DNA of 64,000 nt, taken from assembly GCA_016706255.1 (NCBI GenBank), contig JADJJZ010000015.1:12929-76928 (forward strand), in the 5' to 3' direction. Positions within the stretch are counted from its first letter, which is position 1; each line of letters opens with the position of its first letter. Positions 16,060 to 25,925 of the stretch are shown piece by piece. The position numbers and the translations under genes were made by a program. The stretch comes from Bacteroidota bacterium (GTDB taxonomy: Bacteria > Bacteroidota > Bacteroidia > Chitinophagales > BACL12). Under the pieces are notes generated by a model, which searched no databases, was not told the DNA's origin, and worked only from the letters and a program-made list of their open reading frames with translations.

Positions 16060-17628
16060 TTAATTAACCGGTTTTAAACCTGTTGATGTCATTTTGAGTT
16101 TGTTGTTGAATAATTCAATGTCTTTTAACCCGGCAGTATATTCATTGTGGTCGAGATAAAAATCCAGTGCATCATCGATCACAATATTTTTATTTTGCGG
16201 AACACGGATTAAAATTTCCACCGATTGATCGCGCCATTTTTCAGTTTCACCTATTGTAACTAATGAAGGAATATTGATTACTGAATCAGATGATTGAATT
16301 ACGTTATAGTTAAAAAATTGTGCATTGTTTTTTGCATTGGCCCGGTCGTAACCTCTTGCTGTTTTATTTATTATAACAACAAATGCGGTGTCCAGACTTT
16401 TTTCTATTTCTATATTTATTTGTTTAAATATCAGACTGTCGTCTTCATGATCTTTTTTGATGCTCCAGTTTACAATTGAATTGTCGCTTAAGGGTAATTT
16501 CACAGACTGCAGTTTTACATACATGGTTTCCGAAACCGGTTGTGTTAATTGTAATTTGGCGCTTACAGCTGATTCATATTTAAAATTTCTGCCAATGGTG
16601 ATGCCGAGGTAAATTACTACCAATAAACAAGCGGTCCATAATAAACCCAATGAGGCGCTTACAAATTTTGTTTTGCGTTTAACACCCAACAGATATTTCA
16701 CACTGGAAAAAATAATTCCGATAAGCGGGATAATAAACAATGCTATAGCACAGGTAATTAACAGCCAAGCCTGGTCAGAGCCTTCGGTAATGTGATTGCC
16801 AAAAAATTGAATTTCTGAAAAGTCGCTACCCCAGTTGGTTAATAATTCGATACCGGTTACAACAACAATTAAAAGGGAAACAATTAATGCACCGAATACA
16901 AATATTTTTACGACAGTTTGAAAAACTGGTCTCAGTGTTTGAGCAACGTCTTCAATAAAATCGCCTGCATTACGTTTAGTTTTGTCGATATGCTCTTTTG
17001 AAAAAGTTTGTTTTACTTCTTCACCAAATTCATTTACTTTTTTACCAAATTGTTTGGCACCGTCTTTCACTGTTTTTTCGATGTTATTGATATCGATTTT
17101 TTCACCGCGCATTTCTAATTTTTCTGCTGTTGTTTTTGCTTCAGGAATTATTGCCCAAAGAATAATATATAACAGAAACCCTGTTCCGGCTGCAAAAAAT
17201 GAAACTAAAAAGGCTAAACGAATCCACAAAGGATCAATATCGAACCTTGCTCCGAAACCTGCGCATACACCACCTAATACATTATTTTCTTTATCTCGGA
17301 AAAATTTACTGCCACCGGTTTTATAAACAGGTTCTTCGTAGGTATTTGTTTTTTCGAATTGTTCTGTATTTCCGTCGAAGTCTTCCGGTTTTCCCATTAC
17401 GCTGATTATTTCTTCAACGTGTTTACCGGTAATAGCACCACGTTCACCAACGCGTTCATACATGAGTTCGGCAATGCGATGTTCAATATCTTTTATTATT
17501 TCATCCCCATCGGGCGAATTTTGATATTTTCTGCGGATACTATTTAAATAGTTATCCAATTGCTGATAGGCAGATTCATCTATCTGGAATACGACGCCAC
17601 CAATATTTACATATAATAGCTTGTTCAT
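16060..17628 (-). CDS. PspC domain membrane protein
   Basis: 522 residues. Residues 1-100 form a soluble part with DEIIKDIEHRIAELMYERVG and ISVMGKPEDF, as in the DUF1700-like N-terminus of Bacteroidota PspC proteins. A PspC domain follows (about 105-165: RDKENNVLGGVCAGFGARFDIDPLWIRLAFL and a helix ending WAIIPEA). Three more membrane helices lie in the middle (about 240-340) and a beta-rich extracytoplasmic part at the end (LPLSDNSIVNWS...). PspC proteins sense envelope stress in the inner membrane. Its start overlaps the stop of the PadR gene by four bases (ATGA), the usual PadR-PspC arrangement, so expression is presumably controlled by that repressor. Confidence 0.85.
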   Translation of the reverse strand: MNKLLYVNIGGVVFQIDESAYQQLDNYLNSIRRKYQNSPDGDEIIKDIEHRIAELMYERVGERGAITGKHVEEIISVMGKPEDFDGNTEQFEKTNTYEEPVYKTGGSKFFRDKENNVLGGVCAGFGARFDIDPLWIRLAFLVSFFAAGTGFLLYIILWAIIPEAKTTAEKLEMRGEKIDINNIEKTVKDGAKQFGKKVNEFGEEVKQTFSKEHIDKTKRNAGDFIEDVAQTLRPVFQTVVKIFVFGALIVSLLIVVVTGIELLTNWGSDFSEIQFFGNHITEGSDQAWLLITCAIALFIIPLIGIIFSSVKYLLGVKRKTKFVSASLGLLWTACLLVVIYLGITIGRNFKYESAVSAKLQLTQPVSETMYVKLQSVKLPLSDNSIVNWSIKKDHEDDSLIFKQINIEIEKSLDTAFVVIINKTARGYDRANAKNNAQFFNYNVIQSSDSVINIPSLVTIGETEKWRDQSVEILIRVPQNKNIVIDDALDFYLDHNEYTAGLKDIELFNNKLKMTSTGLKPVN

Positions 17629-17969
17629 TGTTGAGAGGTATTTAAGGTTTTTGTGTTGATTGATACAGCATGCGCTAATTCATGCCAGGTTTTATTTAAT
17701 TCAGTCAGAAATAATCGGCCGTTATCAGTCAACTGATAATATTTGCGGGGTGGTCCTGAATTACTTTCCACCCATTTGTAGCTTAGAAGTTCCATTGTTT
17801 TTAATCTGTTAAGCAAGGGATATACGGTTCCCTCAGCTACCAACAAATTACTTTCCTTGAGCCGGTTAATCACATCTGTCGGGTAGATCTCCCCTTCATT
17901 TATGATGGCCAGGATACAATACTCCAGCACACCTTTTCGCATTTGAGCCTGAGCATTTTCTACATTCAT
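17625..17969 (-). CDS. PadR family transcriptional regulator
   Basis: 114 residues from the ATG at 17969 (MNVENAQAQMRKG); an upstream in-frame ATG at 17987 adds six residues without support. The winged helix is complete: RKGVLEYCILAIINEGEIYPTDVINRL, VAEGTVYPLLNRLKTMELL, then the wing SYKWVESNSGPPRKYYQLTDNG and a short C-terminal helix for dimerisation. Family members of this size (PadR-s1 type) repress adjacent membrane-protein genes. The four-base overlap with the PspC gene shows one transcript. An inverted repeat ACTATG-N5-CATAGT lies 27 bases upstream of the start as a possible operator. Confidence 0.85.
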   Translation of the reverse strand: MNVENAQAQMRKGVLEYCILAIINEGEIYPTDVINRLKESNLLVAEGTVYPLLNRLKTMELLSYKWVESNSGPPRKYYQLTDNGRLFLTELNKTWHELAHAVSINTKTLNTSQQ

Positions 17970-17995
17970 GGTGCAAACATAGTGCATAAACTTGA

Positions 17996-18012
17996 ACTAT
18001 GCAATACATAGT
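17996..18012. promoter_or_regulatory. Inverted repeat upstream of the PadR gene
   Basis: ACTATG and CATAGT flank a five-base spacer (CAATA). A related half-site ACATAG occurs nearer the start. It lies just upstream of the PadR start on the minus strand. The probable role is a PadR autoregulatory operator; the affinity is untested. Confidence 0.4.
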
Positions 18013-18231
18013 AGCATGTTTATACTGGTTCTAGGCGTTAAATTTTTGTTAAAATGGCATGTAAATTGCCTGATTGTAGTGTAATATATTGATAATCAAG
18101 TAATTATAATTAGATAAAAGACAGCGCTTTGGTCAAGAAATTGATAAAAATATTTTTTTCGGCACGCCAATTGCGCAAGCCGCAGACAACTTATTGGGTA
18201 ATATTCCTATCTTCATAGCATAATACCACTT

Positions 18232-18810
18232 ATGAAGACAGCTTTATTTTACGCTTTAATGGCTTTATGCCTGGTTGGTTGTAATTTGGAACGTAACCTC
18301 CAACAAACTGCTGTTTACGAGCCGGTTGTTAGTGCAGTTCAAAGTGACAGTCATTCAACTCCTATTATTACAATGGGCAATCAGCCCTCCGGAATTGAAG
18401 CGGTGGAGCCAATAGCAGAATCAACTGATTTTTACACAGAAGCACCTGTTGCAAGTATTGTTAAAGAAGAGGAGGAAGCAATAATTGAATCACCTAAAGC
18501 CATAAAATCAGAACACACAACCACAAAATCTATATTTGATTATAAAATTCAATCACCTGATCAGGAAGTAAATACGAATGCAATAATTGGATTTGTACTC
18601 AGTATTTTCCCTGTAATACCCGTAATTGGAAATATTGTAGGAATTGTATGTTGTATAAATGCGCTGAATGAGATTAATAATAATCCTGATACTTATTCCG
18701 GTAAAGGTTTGGCAACTTTTGGATTGATATTAAATATTCTTTCTATGGTTGTATTAACCGTGGTAATTTTGTTTGCTTTAGGCATTTTGGTTTTTAATCA
18801 GACACCCTGA
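18232..18810 (+). CDS. Lipoprotein with DUF4190-like membrane domain
   Basis: 192 residues. The N-terminus is a lipoprotein signal (MKTALFYALMALCLVGCNLERN; lipobox LVGC). A disordered, Thr/Glu/Ser-rich linker of about 90 residues follows. The C-terminal 75 residues form two glycine-rich helices (AIIGFVLSIFPVIPVIGNIVGIVCCINAL ... GKGLATFGLILNILSMVVLTVVILF) matching the DUF4190 pattern, in which a GKGLA motif separates two helices. The combination of a lipid anchor and membrane helices suggests an inner-membrane protein with a periplasmic linker. The role is unknown. It diverges from the PadR operon. Confidence 0.65.
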   Translation: MKTALFYALMALCLVGCNLERNLQQTAVYEPVVSAVQSDSHSTPIITMGNQPSGIEAVEPIAESTDFYTEAPVASIVKEEEEAIIESPKAIKSEHTTTKSIFDYKIQSPDQEVNTNAIIGFVLSIFPVIPVIGNIVGIVCCINALNEINNNPDTYSGKGLATFGLILNILSMVVLTVVILFALGILVFNQTP

Positions 18811-18814
18811 TTAT

Positions 18815-19497
18815 TTAATTATCATGAAATGCCATAATTAGTTTAAAGGTTGGCATTATCAAAGCCTGGTTTGGACCATCATCAACTAATCCGCCACTAT
18901 GATGCCAATCGCCAATAGGATAACCATAAGTAAAACCTAATTGAAATCCCCATCCAAACCCACCGGTTTTTCTTTTTCATATTTGTCGTTGCCGGAAAAA
19001 AATATGGTATTAATTGCCGCGCTGCCAACAACACTGTATTGAATTAAATTGATTTCCTGGAAATGTGAATCCGTTATTTGAGTTGCAGAAACAGTATTCG
19101 TATTTACCGCATTTAAAGTTTGTAAACCAAACCCTAAACCGACAATAGGATAAATTTTATACTTTGGTTTTTTTATCATTTGATATCCGAATAGCACCAG
19201 ATAATCATTTGAAAACTGATTAACCTGTAACGAGTCGACATCTATTTTTGCACTAAACGATACATTAAATGAAAGACCAAATAAGTATTTGTCTTTTCCG
19301 CTCATTATTTCACTTCCCAAAATAAAATGATGCGGTGTAATATCGTTTTCAATCTCCGGAAAAAATACAGATGCCGTATTAATATCAGCATAACCATAAC
19401 CTAAATTCAAATTGAAAACGCCTGAAGTAACATCATCTTGTGCAATTAAACATCTGGAAATTACTGATAGCAACAAAATAAATAAAATTCTTTTCAT
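18815..19497 (-). CDS. Outer-membrane beta-barrel protein, frameshifted near its end
   Basis: The first 180 residues (19497-18972) have a signal peptide ending LIAQ and amphipathic strands such as FNLNLGYGYAD, YLFGLSFNVSFSAK and YPIVGLGFGLQ. In the T5 run 18967-18971 one base is missing; adding it restores the ending GGFGWGFQLGFTYGYPIGDW...PTFKLIMAFHDN to a stop at 18815. The restored tail has the alternating pattern and terminal aromatic expected of the last strand. Without it the protein ends in a non-strand sequence (VGLDGDFN). No family recognised. It lies 11 bases after the TPR/barrel gene 19509-21300, so the two are probably co-transcribed. Confidence 0.6.
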
Positions 19498-19508
19498 GTG
19501 ATTATTAT

Positions 19509-21300
19509 TTAATGTCGTGTAGATAAACCGATTGTTAAACCCATTCGCACAATTGGACTAAAACGTGTAGGGGTTCTGTTTTCAAGTAATGGATTATTTA
19601 GTAAATAAATATCATTATCATATTCAATTCCACCGCCGTCAAATTTATTATAAGCGGCACCTATTCCGAAAAAATAATCTACCATGATAAAATTTTCTTC
19701 AACATGACCTCCATAATTCAACATTAAATTATAGGATGTTTCGGTTGGGGTAAAAGCGGCCTGATATAAATACGTAACACCATCGGCAGTAAACACATCG
19801 CTGGTGGTAGGTAAATAATTGCGTTGTACAATTTCGAATAAAGGACCGGCAAATACGCCTTCACTATATTGATCACGGTCACCAAATTTAAATGCGATAT
19901 GTGCGCGATATCCATCCCAATAAGTATCATATCCATCGTAATCGATATCTTTTATGGTAAGATCATCGTATATCACATGATTTAAATTAATGAGTTTGTA
20001 ACTGAATTCAACTCCTATATTGTATAATCCAAAACCAAACACACCGCCATAATCGCGATATTTATTATATCGAATAATTAATGGTAAAGGATAAATTCCG
20101 GCATATACACTAAAATCGAGGTTATCGCGACGCGCCTGTTTAGCCTGCTCCTTTTCATATTCGCGTTGAATTTCAGCTGCCGCGGCTTCACAATTATTTG
20201 ACCTTTCTGTAGCTTCATTTCCTTTTGAAGTATTACCATAACGATACCACTTTGTTGCTATATCGCGCCAGCCGGCACAATCGGTACTGCCTACTCTTGA
20301 TTCTTGTTGTGCAGTTGCCAATAAACCCAATTCATTGTTATTACTTGCATTTGCAACATCATATGCCTCAACTATAAATGTGTAATCATAATATCCGTTG
20401 TTAAGTGCTTTTGTATAAAATGGTGCAGCACGCTGGTAATCACCAATACTTTTTAATGCGCCACCTGTTTTGGCGTAAATCTGACCGTCTTTTACTAATT
20501 GCGGATTAGCTGTTGCAAGATTATTGATGAAATTAATTCCTGCTGCATAGCCATAACTTTCTGTTTCTAATACAATTGCTTTTTCTGCTTCACCAAGCGT
20601 ATTATAAACGAGTATTTGGTTAATTGCCATATCAGCCGATTGATTATCGTATTTAGCAATAATTATGGCTGAATTAAGGTATTTTGTTGCGATAATATAA
20701 CGATACCAATATATATCAGTTCGGTATTCAGTTGTGTAATCAAAAACCATTACTTTTTCTGCAAGTGCCATACCTTGTTTATGATTACCAACAATCATAT
20801 ACAGTTCACTTAAGGATGCCATAAATTCTAAAATGGTGGGAGCAGCATTTTCCCATGCTATTGAATAATTTTTATTTTCATATTTATAATTCATTTTAAA
20901 ATCACTTGGTTGAAAGGCCAACATCGATGATTTAACTACCTCAAATAGTTTCACTGATTCCGTATTATTGCCCACACGCCCGTACAAATAGGCAAGTTCA
21001 TGCGTAGTCATTGTTTTAAAGTAATTAGCAACTTTTATATTGTCTGCACTACCAATTTCAATCACCTGATTCATGGCAGCATATATGGCATCATGTTTTA
21101 CGGTAAATTCCCGTAGGAGAGATGCGGTAATATCTTCATTTTTTAGCCCATTTGTTGCGTCACGGTAGCGATTGTACATATGTACAGCAGAATCAAGCTG
21201 TGTATCGGCAGCGGTATAATTTAAAGTCTGGGCGAAAATTGTATCTCCCCAACCTAAAACAAATAAACAAACAAAGGATTACTATACGGTGTATGCGCAT
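19509..21300 (-). CDS. TPR protein with C-terminal outer-membrane barrel-like part; N-terminal frameshift
   Basis: The main frame (21179-19509, 556 residues) begins inside the protein. Reading upstream in frame gives a signal-peptide end FVLGWGDTIFAQ and mature start TLNYTAADTQLDSAVHMYNRY. The ATG at 21298-21300 (MRIHRIV) is one base out of phase, with the break near 21275-21285, so one base is probably missing. Residues about 1-340 of the main frame contain TPR-like helices (YLNSAIIIAKYDNQSADMAIN, YAKTGGALKSIGDYQRAAPFYTKALNNGYYD). The last 200 residues contain beta-strands (LDFSVYAGIYPLPLII, AHIAFKFGDR, SPIVRMGLTIGLSTRH) like a small barrel. A TPR-barrel fusion suggests an outer-membrane assembly or transport role, which is inference. 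Confidence 0.55.
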
Positions 21301-21440
21301 ATTGGATATTTTAGGCAAATTTAAATGTAAATTCATGATAGCACTAAAACTGATTGTTTTAAATACGGGGAAAATCCAATATTGCAGACATCGTTTACTG
21401 AAATGAACTATTTGGGTTAACATTGCTGTTAAATATTAAA

Positions 21441-22154
21441 ATGAATTCAATGCAGGTAGAAATTTGGTCAGATATCATGTGCCCTTTTTGTTACATAGGG
21501 AAACGCAGATTTGAAAAGGCTATGGCGACATTTAAAGATGCCGGAGCTATTGAAGTAGTATGGAAGAGTTTTCAATTGGACCCAAATCAGGAAGATTTAC
21601 CTGGGAAAAGTATAAATGAATATCTGGCAGAGCGCAAGGGCTGGACAGTTGATTATGCCCGGGAAATGAATAAATATGTAACCGATATGGCAGCCGCTGA
21701 AGGTTTAACCTATGATATGGATAAAGCTGTTGTAGCCAACTCATTTAATGCGCACCGTTTAATTCAAATGGCGAAAAAAGCAGGCCTCGGTGATGCTGCA
21801 GAAGAAGCATTGTTTTATGCCTATTTTACAGAAGGAAAAAATATTAATGATGAACAAACCTTAATACAAATTGGTGCAAGTATCGGTTTAGCAGAGCAGG
21901 CAATTCAGGAAATGCTGGAGAGCGGCATTTATGTAAATGATGTTCGTGCCGAAGCTCAGGAAGCAGGAATGTTAGGGGCACGGGGAGTTCCGTTTTTTGT
22001 ATTTAACCGCAAATATGCAATATCCGGTGCTCAGGCCACTGAGGCGTTTACACAGGTATTAGATACTGCATATGCAGACTGGAAATTATCGCAAGCAGGA
22101 AAAATTGAAGTTGTTAATGATGGTGATATATGTGCTGTTGATGGGGATTGTTAA
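21441..22154 (+). CDS. DsbA family oxidoreductase (FrnE-like)
   Basis: 237 residues from ATG 21441 (MNSMQVEIWSD). The open frame extends upstream to 21423, but the extra MLLNIK is not needed. The active site C-P-F-C is at about residues 14-17 after the strand VEIWSDIMCPFCYIGKRR, and the cis-Pro loop GARGVPFFVFN and YAISGAQ are where FrnE-type DsbA proteins have them. There is no signal peptide, so it acts in the cytoplasm as a disulfide oxidoreductase, as known for FrnE-like proteins. The C-terminus ends in CAVDGDC, a second Cys pair. It is convergent with, and overlaps by four bases, the MSEP-CTERM gene on the opposite strand. Confidence 0.9.
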   Translation: MNSMQVEIWSDIMCPFCYIGKRRFEKAMATFKDAGAIEVVWKSFQLDPNQEDLPGKSINEYLAERKGWTVDYAREMNKYVTDMAAAEGLTYDMDKAVVANSFNAHRLIQMAKKAGLGDAAEEALFYAYFTEGKNINDEQTLIQIGASIGLAEQAIQEMLESGIYVNDVRAEAQEAGMLGARGVPFFVFNRKYAISGAQATEAFTQVLDTAYADWKLSQAGKIEVVNDGDICAVDGDC

Positions 22155-24952
22155 AAGATTTTAGACAATAACTTTTTTCGTTTTTTGATTCCCAATATTG
22201 CGAGTCCTGCAATTAGTATTACAAAAACATTAGGTTCCGACATCATTTGCGGGTCTTCGCCCATGTTTTCTGCGTTGGTGCCGGCTAGTATTTGTTTCTG
22301 TTTTTCCAAAAGCATTTTTTTCTGACCCTCATTTTCTAATGAAATAAAGGCAGTAACAGGTGTTAAAATACCTGAAACAAAACTGTTGTAAACTGATTCA
22401 TCCCAACTTTCGTTTGCGAGATATGGATATAGTTGGAGATATCTGTTTGCGGCCTGAAAAAACAAACCGTTTTTCCAGTTTTTTTTCCAGGTTTAAAATC
22501 TTCATAATTGTAATTTTTGTAATCAAATACAATATCACTTCCCGGTTTCGTGCTTAGAAATTGTTTTGGATATTTATTATCCTCATAAATATAACATGGG
22601 ATTGTATTACGGCAGTCCAATTGAAGTTGAATCTACGGGTAAGTGGAAAATGAAAAAGATTATGCTTGTATATGTCTTGATTACTTTTTAAATTGATAAA
22701 ATAGTCAACATCTGGATAAGCAAATTGCATATCACTAAAATCGCTGTTGATATAAGCTTTTTCTAAATCATCTGAACAAACGATAAACATTGGAAATGTT
22801 TCATCAGGATGCATATAATTATCATAAATTGCTGTTCTGATTGCTCTGTCCATAAAAAAGCCACCTTTAAACGAAGCGGATTTTATTTTTTCTTTGGTTT
22901 CTTCAACATATGGAAAGGTAGAGATATTATAATTTACCAATGATACCATTGCCCCATTTTTTCCTTCGGGATATTTTTCAATAAAATCATCGATTGCACT
23001 TTCAATATTATTTTTTTTAGTCCTTTCAGAAATGTCGACAATAAAGTGATAATAAGGCCTCCTTTGCGTTTTAGGTAATGAATATTTAACTGATTCAGGA
23101 ATATAAGCAACCTGATTAGTGGATTCAATAATATTGTTATTTATAACATCTCCCTGTTGCCCTAAACTAATTGTGTCGCCATCCAGAAAAATTGTTTTTG
23201 GCTCAGCATGTATAAAAGTAATTCCGGATTCGCGCAATTCATTTTTTGCGAAAGGGAATATTTGTAATGCCATTCGTTCACCTGTTATATAATGTAGAAA
23301 ACCAGGATCCTTTCTGGTGTTTACAATTTGGTTGTAGGTCCATGTTGCGGCTTTTTTTTCTGCTAATATTCCTTTTTCCTTTATATCACCAATCATTAAA
23401 TAATAGTCGGTTATGTAGCAGCGGTAGGTAAATCAAAAACGGAAAAATATTCCAACTGATTATTCCAGCCTTGATTGGTTGAATCAGGTGCTTGGAAAAA
23501 TAATTGAACATTGCTGGTCCAATAACCTGTTGCCGGATCAAAACTGCTGGCAACCAAATGTTGATCAAGTTTTACATTATCTGTTGTAAGTGGTTCGTTA
23601 ATTACAGTTGGCGGCTCGGAGTTTAATAAAATAGATTTCAACGCAGCACCTTTATTAATTGAAATAGTTTTTGAATCAAGAATTATGGTATTAAAATACC
23701 AAGAAATTATTGGTGTTCCATTTTTATTTGTGCGGCCACTCAAAAATCCGGGATATGATTGTTTAACTTTAAAAGCTTTTATAGTTTTTGTTAAATTTAT
23801 TGTTGCGTTTTTTTCATAATTCGGGTTGTCTAAATAATCAATTGCCGTTAACATTTCCTTTTTATTCGCGGCTAACTGTTGATGCATAGTAACCGGTATA
23901 ACAAACAAACAACAAATTAAAATTGCGCGTAAATAAGGTTTGCCAATATAATTTTTAAGGTAAGCAATATCATTGATTAAAACCTGACAGTGAATGATAA
24001 ATAAAAGAATAGGCGTTAACATCAGCAATCCTGCACCCACGGCTGCAATGAGCACTACCGAAAGTGGTGCATATGGCAGAAAAACGATAAAAAAGTATAT
24101 GGTGAAGGCAAATAAAATACTTCTTGCAACAAATACTACAATTCGAAGTGTAAGATTATTCCCAAAAGGAATTGCTAATAAAAGACCATTTAAAATGGCT
24201 AAAATAAAATACCAGTAACTACTAAAATTGCCAAAATAATGTGCATCGTCCGCGCCATTTAATACCAACCCTAATAATGGCATAAAAACTCCAAAAAACA
24301 TTACAAACGGTGGACTTGTAATAAATGATTCACTTTTATTTTTGTTATAAGAAAGATAAGATGCTCTGAGCATATGGTAAACAACAAATAATACTGAAAC
24401 AACAATTAAAATCGGGCTAAAAATATCAGGGATAAAGTCTAATCTATTTGTGTTTATATCAGAAAAAATAAGCAAAACAAACGCATAAAATAAGGGTATC
24501 GCTATCACAAAAGCGATACTTCTCCCGGCATCTTTATTTTCAGTTTTGTTCAGCAATACTACGATACCAAACAAACTATAAAAACAACCCGGAATTAACA
24601 AAAACAGCATCGTTTCATTAACCGGTAATGTAATGCCAAAAACATTTCCATTATCCAAAATATCTAATAATTCGAAATGTATAAAGAAAAACACTTCCAG
24701 CACTGAAAAAGTTAAAATAAAAATGAATGCTGATAATGAGATATAACTTTTGCGCTTAATTTTATAAATGACATAGGGTATAATAATAATCAAATAACTG
24801 GCAGCACCAATTAATATGCTTAATAAATCCTCGAAAGTATAAATTGGCTTAGACTGGTCGGTATAAAACAACTGCAAGGTAATGGCGAAAAATAATAAAA
24901 CAGGAATTACAGACAATAGGATTGCCCATTTAGGTTGTTGTGCTTTGTTCAT
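22151..24952 (-). CDS. MSEP-CTERM sorted membrane protein, three single-base deletions
   Basis: Three successive frames (24952-23411, 23396-22554, 22465-22151) plus short connectors make one protein of about 930 residues. Each junction is repaired by one base: near 23411-23414, 22617-22618 (C run) and 22479-22486 (T8 run). Order: about ten membrane helices (1-370), a VIT-like domain (YYLMIGDIKEKGILAEKKAATWTYNQIV), a vWA-like segment (YYHFIVDISERTKKNN), a TPR-poor helical region and the C-terminal sorting signal MMSEPNVFVILIAGLAILG followed by KKRKK. MSEP plus helix plus basic tail is the MSEP-CTERM signal cut by exosortase K, encoded immediately upstream with a 23-base overlap. The frame breaks look like sequencing errors, since domains continue smoothly. 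Confidence 0.8.
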
Positions 24953-25475
24953 TGGGTTGGTTTTTTGAGAAATAATTTATAGCCAGTTTATGCATTATGA
25001 TTAAACAAATAAAGTAAACTAAAAGTCCGATACATTGATGTAAGATTAAATGTGGCTTGGGCTCCAGAAGAAGGTCGCCAATACGCTGACCCAAAATGCC
25101 CGATAAAACACGCGCACAATTCATGATCAGGGTAATGGGATAAGAAATCATTATTATAAATAATAAAAAGAATAATTTAGTAAACCACTTAGTGTAATAT
25201 TTATTAAATTGAAAATATAACATGGTAATACAAATCATTAAAAACGTAAAGCCGGAGCAAGTAATGCCGATAGCTATATGGGGCTGATCAAATATGTAAC
25301 CGCTGTCGGGATTAAAATAATAAACGCTACCTGTAAATAGGGCGATTAATTTTGAAGTAGGCAATAATAACCAGTTAATTTCTGCAGGAGTGGCTTGATT
25401 ATACCAAACCTGACAAGCAATCAATAGAAAGATGCCGGAAATAAGCTGAATAAATGCAAAACGATTCCCCTTCAT
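24930..25475 (-). CDS. xrtK: Exosortase K (MSEP-CTERM transpeptidase)
   Basis: 181 residues from the ATG at 25475 (MKGNRF). The open frame continues upstream to a TTG at 25562, and the extra part (LFFRLILNQLPSE) could also be coding. Multiple membrane helices are present. The exosortase catalytic residues are in order: Cys73 in GITCSGFTFLMI, Arg122 in MNCARVLSGILG and His146 in HLILHQCIG. These form the Cys-Arg-His triad of the family. Exosortase K is the short type that works with a single MSEP-CTERM substrate, which is exactly what follows here with an overlapping start. It acts at the outer face of the inner membrane. Confidence 0.8.
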   Translation of the reverse strand: MKGNRFAFIQLISGIFLLIACQVWYNQATPAEINWLLLPTSKLIALFTGSVYYFNPDSGYIFDQPHIAIGITCSGFTFLMICITMLYFQFNKYYTKWFTKLFFLLFIIMISYPITLIMNCARVLSGILGQRIGDLLLEPKPHLILHQCIGLLVYFICLIIMHKLAINYFSKNQPNEQSTTT

Positions 25476-25571
25476 TTCTGATGGTAGCTGATTTAAAATT
25501 AAACGGAAAAAAAGGGCGGATATTATATTAGAGCAAGCTTGCTTTATTTTGGTTGCAAGCAATATAGTATT

Positions 25572-25925
25572 TTAACCATGATAAACTCTGGAAGCAATAA
25601 TTTTTCCGTTTTTTACCTCCAGAATTTCTGCTACGGCCATATCGGGTTCAGAACCAACAATCCGTGTGTATTCCATAAAGGCACAGTTGTCATTTGCCGT
25701 AATTCTTTCTTCCCGATATTGTAAGTGTGGTAATCTTTCGAATGCATCTTGCCACCATAAACGCATTGCCGCTTTCCCAATTATTAATCCGTTTGTTTCG
25801 GGTTGGCGCTGTTTTAATTTCGGACTAAAATGTTGGGCATTGTCATCGTACAGATTTAACAAAGCATCTAAATTATGTTCATTAAATGCCTGCAGCCATA
25901 ATTTTGCAACAGTATGTGGTGACAT
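25572..25925 (-). CDS. SnoaL-like (NTF2 fold) protein
   Basis: 117 residues, cytoplasmic. The sequence MSPHTVAKLWLQAFNEHNLDALLNLYDDNAQHFSPKL and the end FMEYTRIVGSEPDMAVAEILEVKNGKIIASRVYHG follow the ketosteroid isomerase/SnoaL-like cone of one helix bundle and a curved sheet. Such proteins are often polyketide cyclases, but many are orphan small-molecule binders, and no catalytic residue can be assigned. Its ATG overlaps the stop of pepD (TAATG), so they are translated in tandem from one mRNA. Confidence 0.8.
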   Translation of the reverse strand: MSPHTVAKLWLQAFNEHNLDALLNLYDDNAQHFSPKLKQRQPETNGLIIGKAAMRLWWQDAFERLPHLQYREERITANDNCAFMEYTRIVGSEPDMAVAEILEVKNGKIIASRVYHG

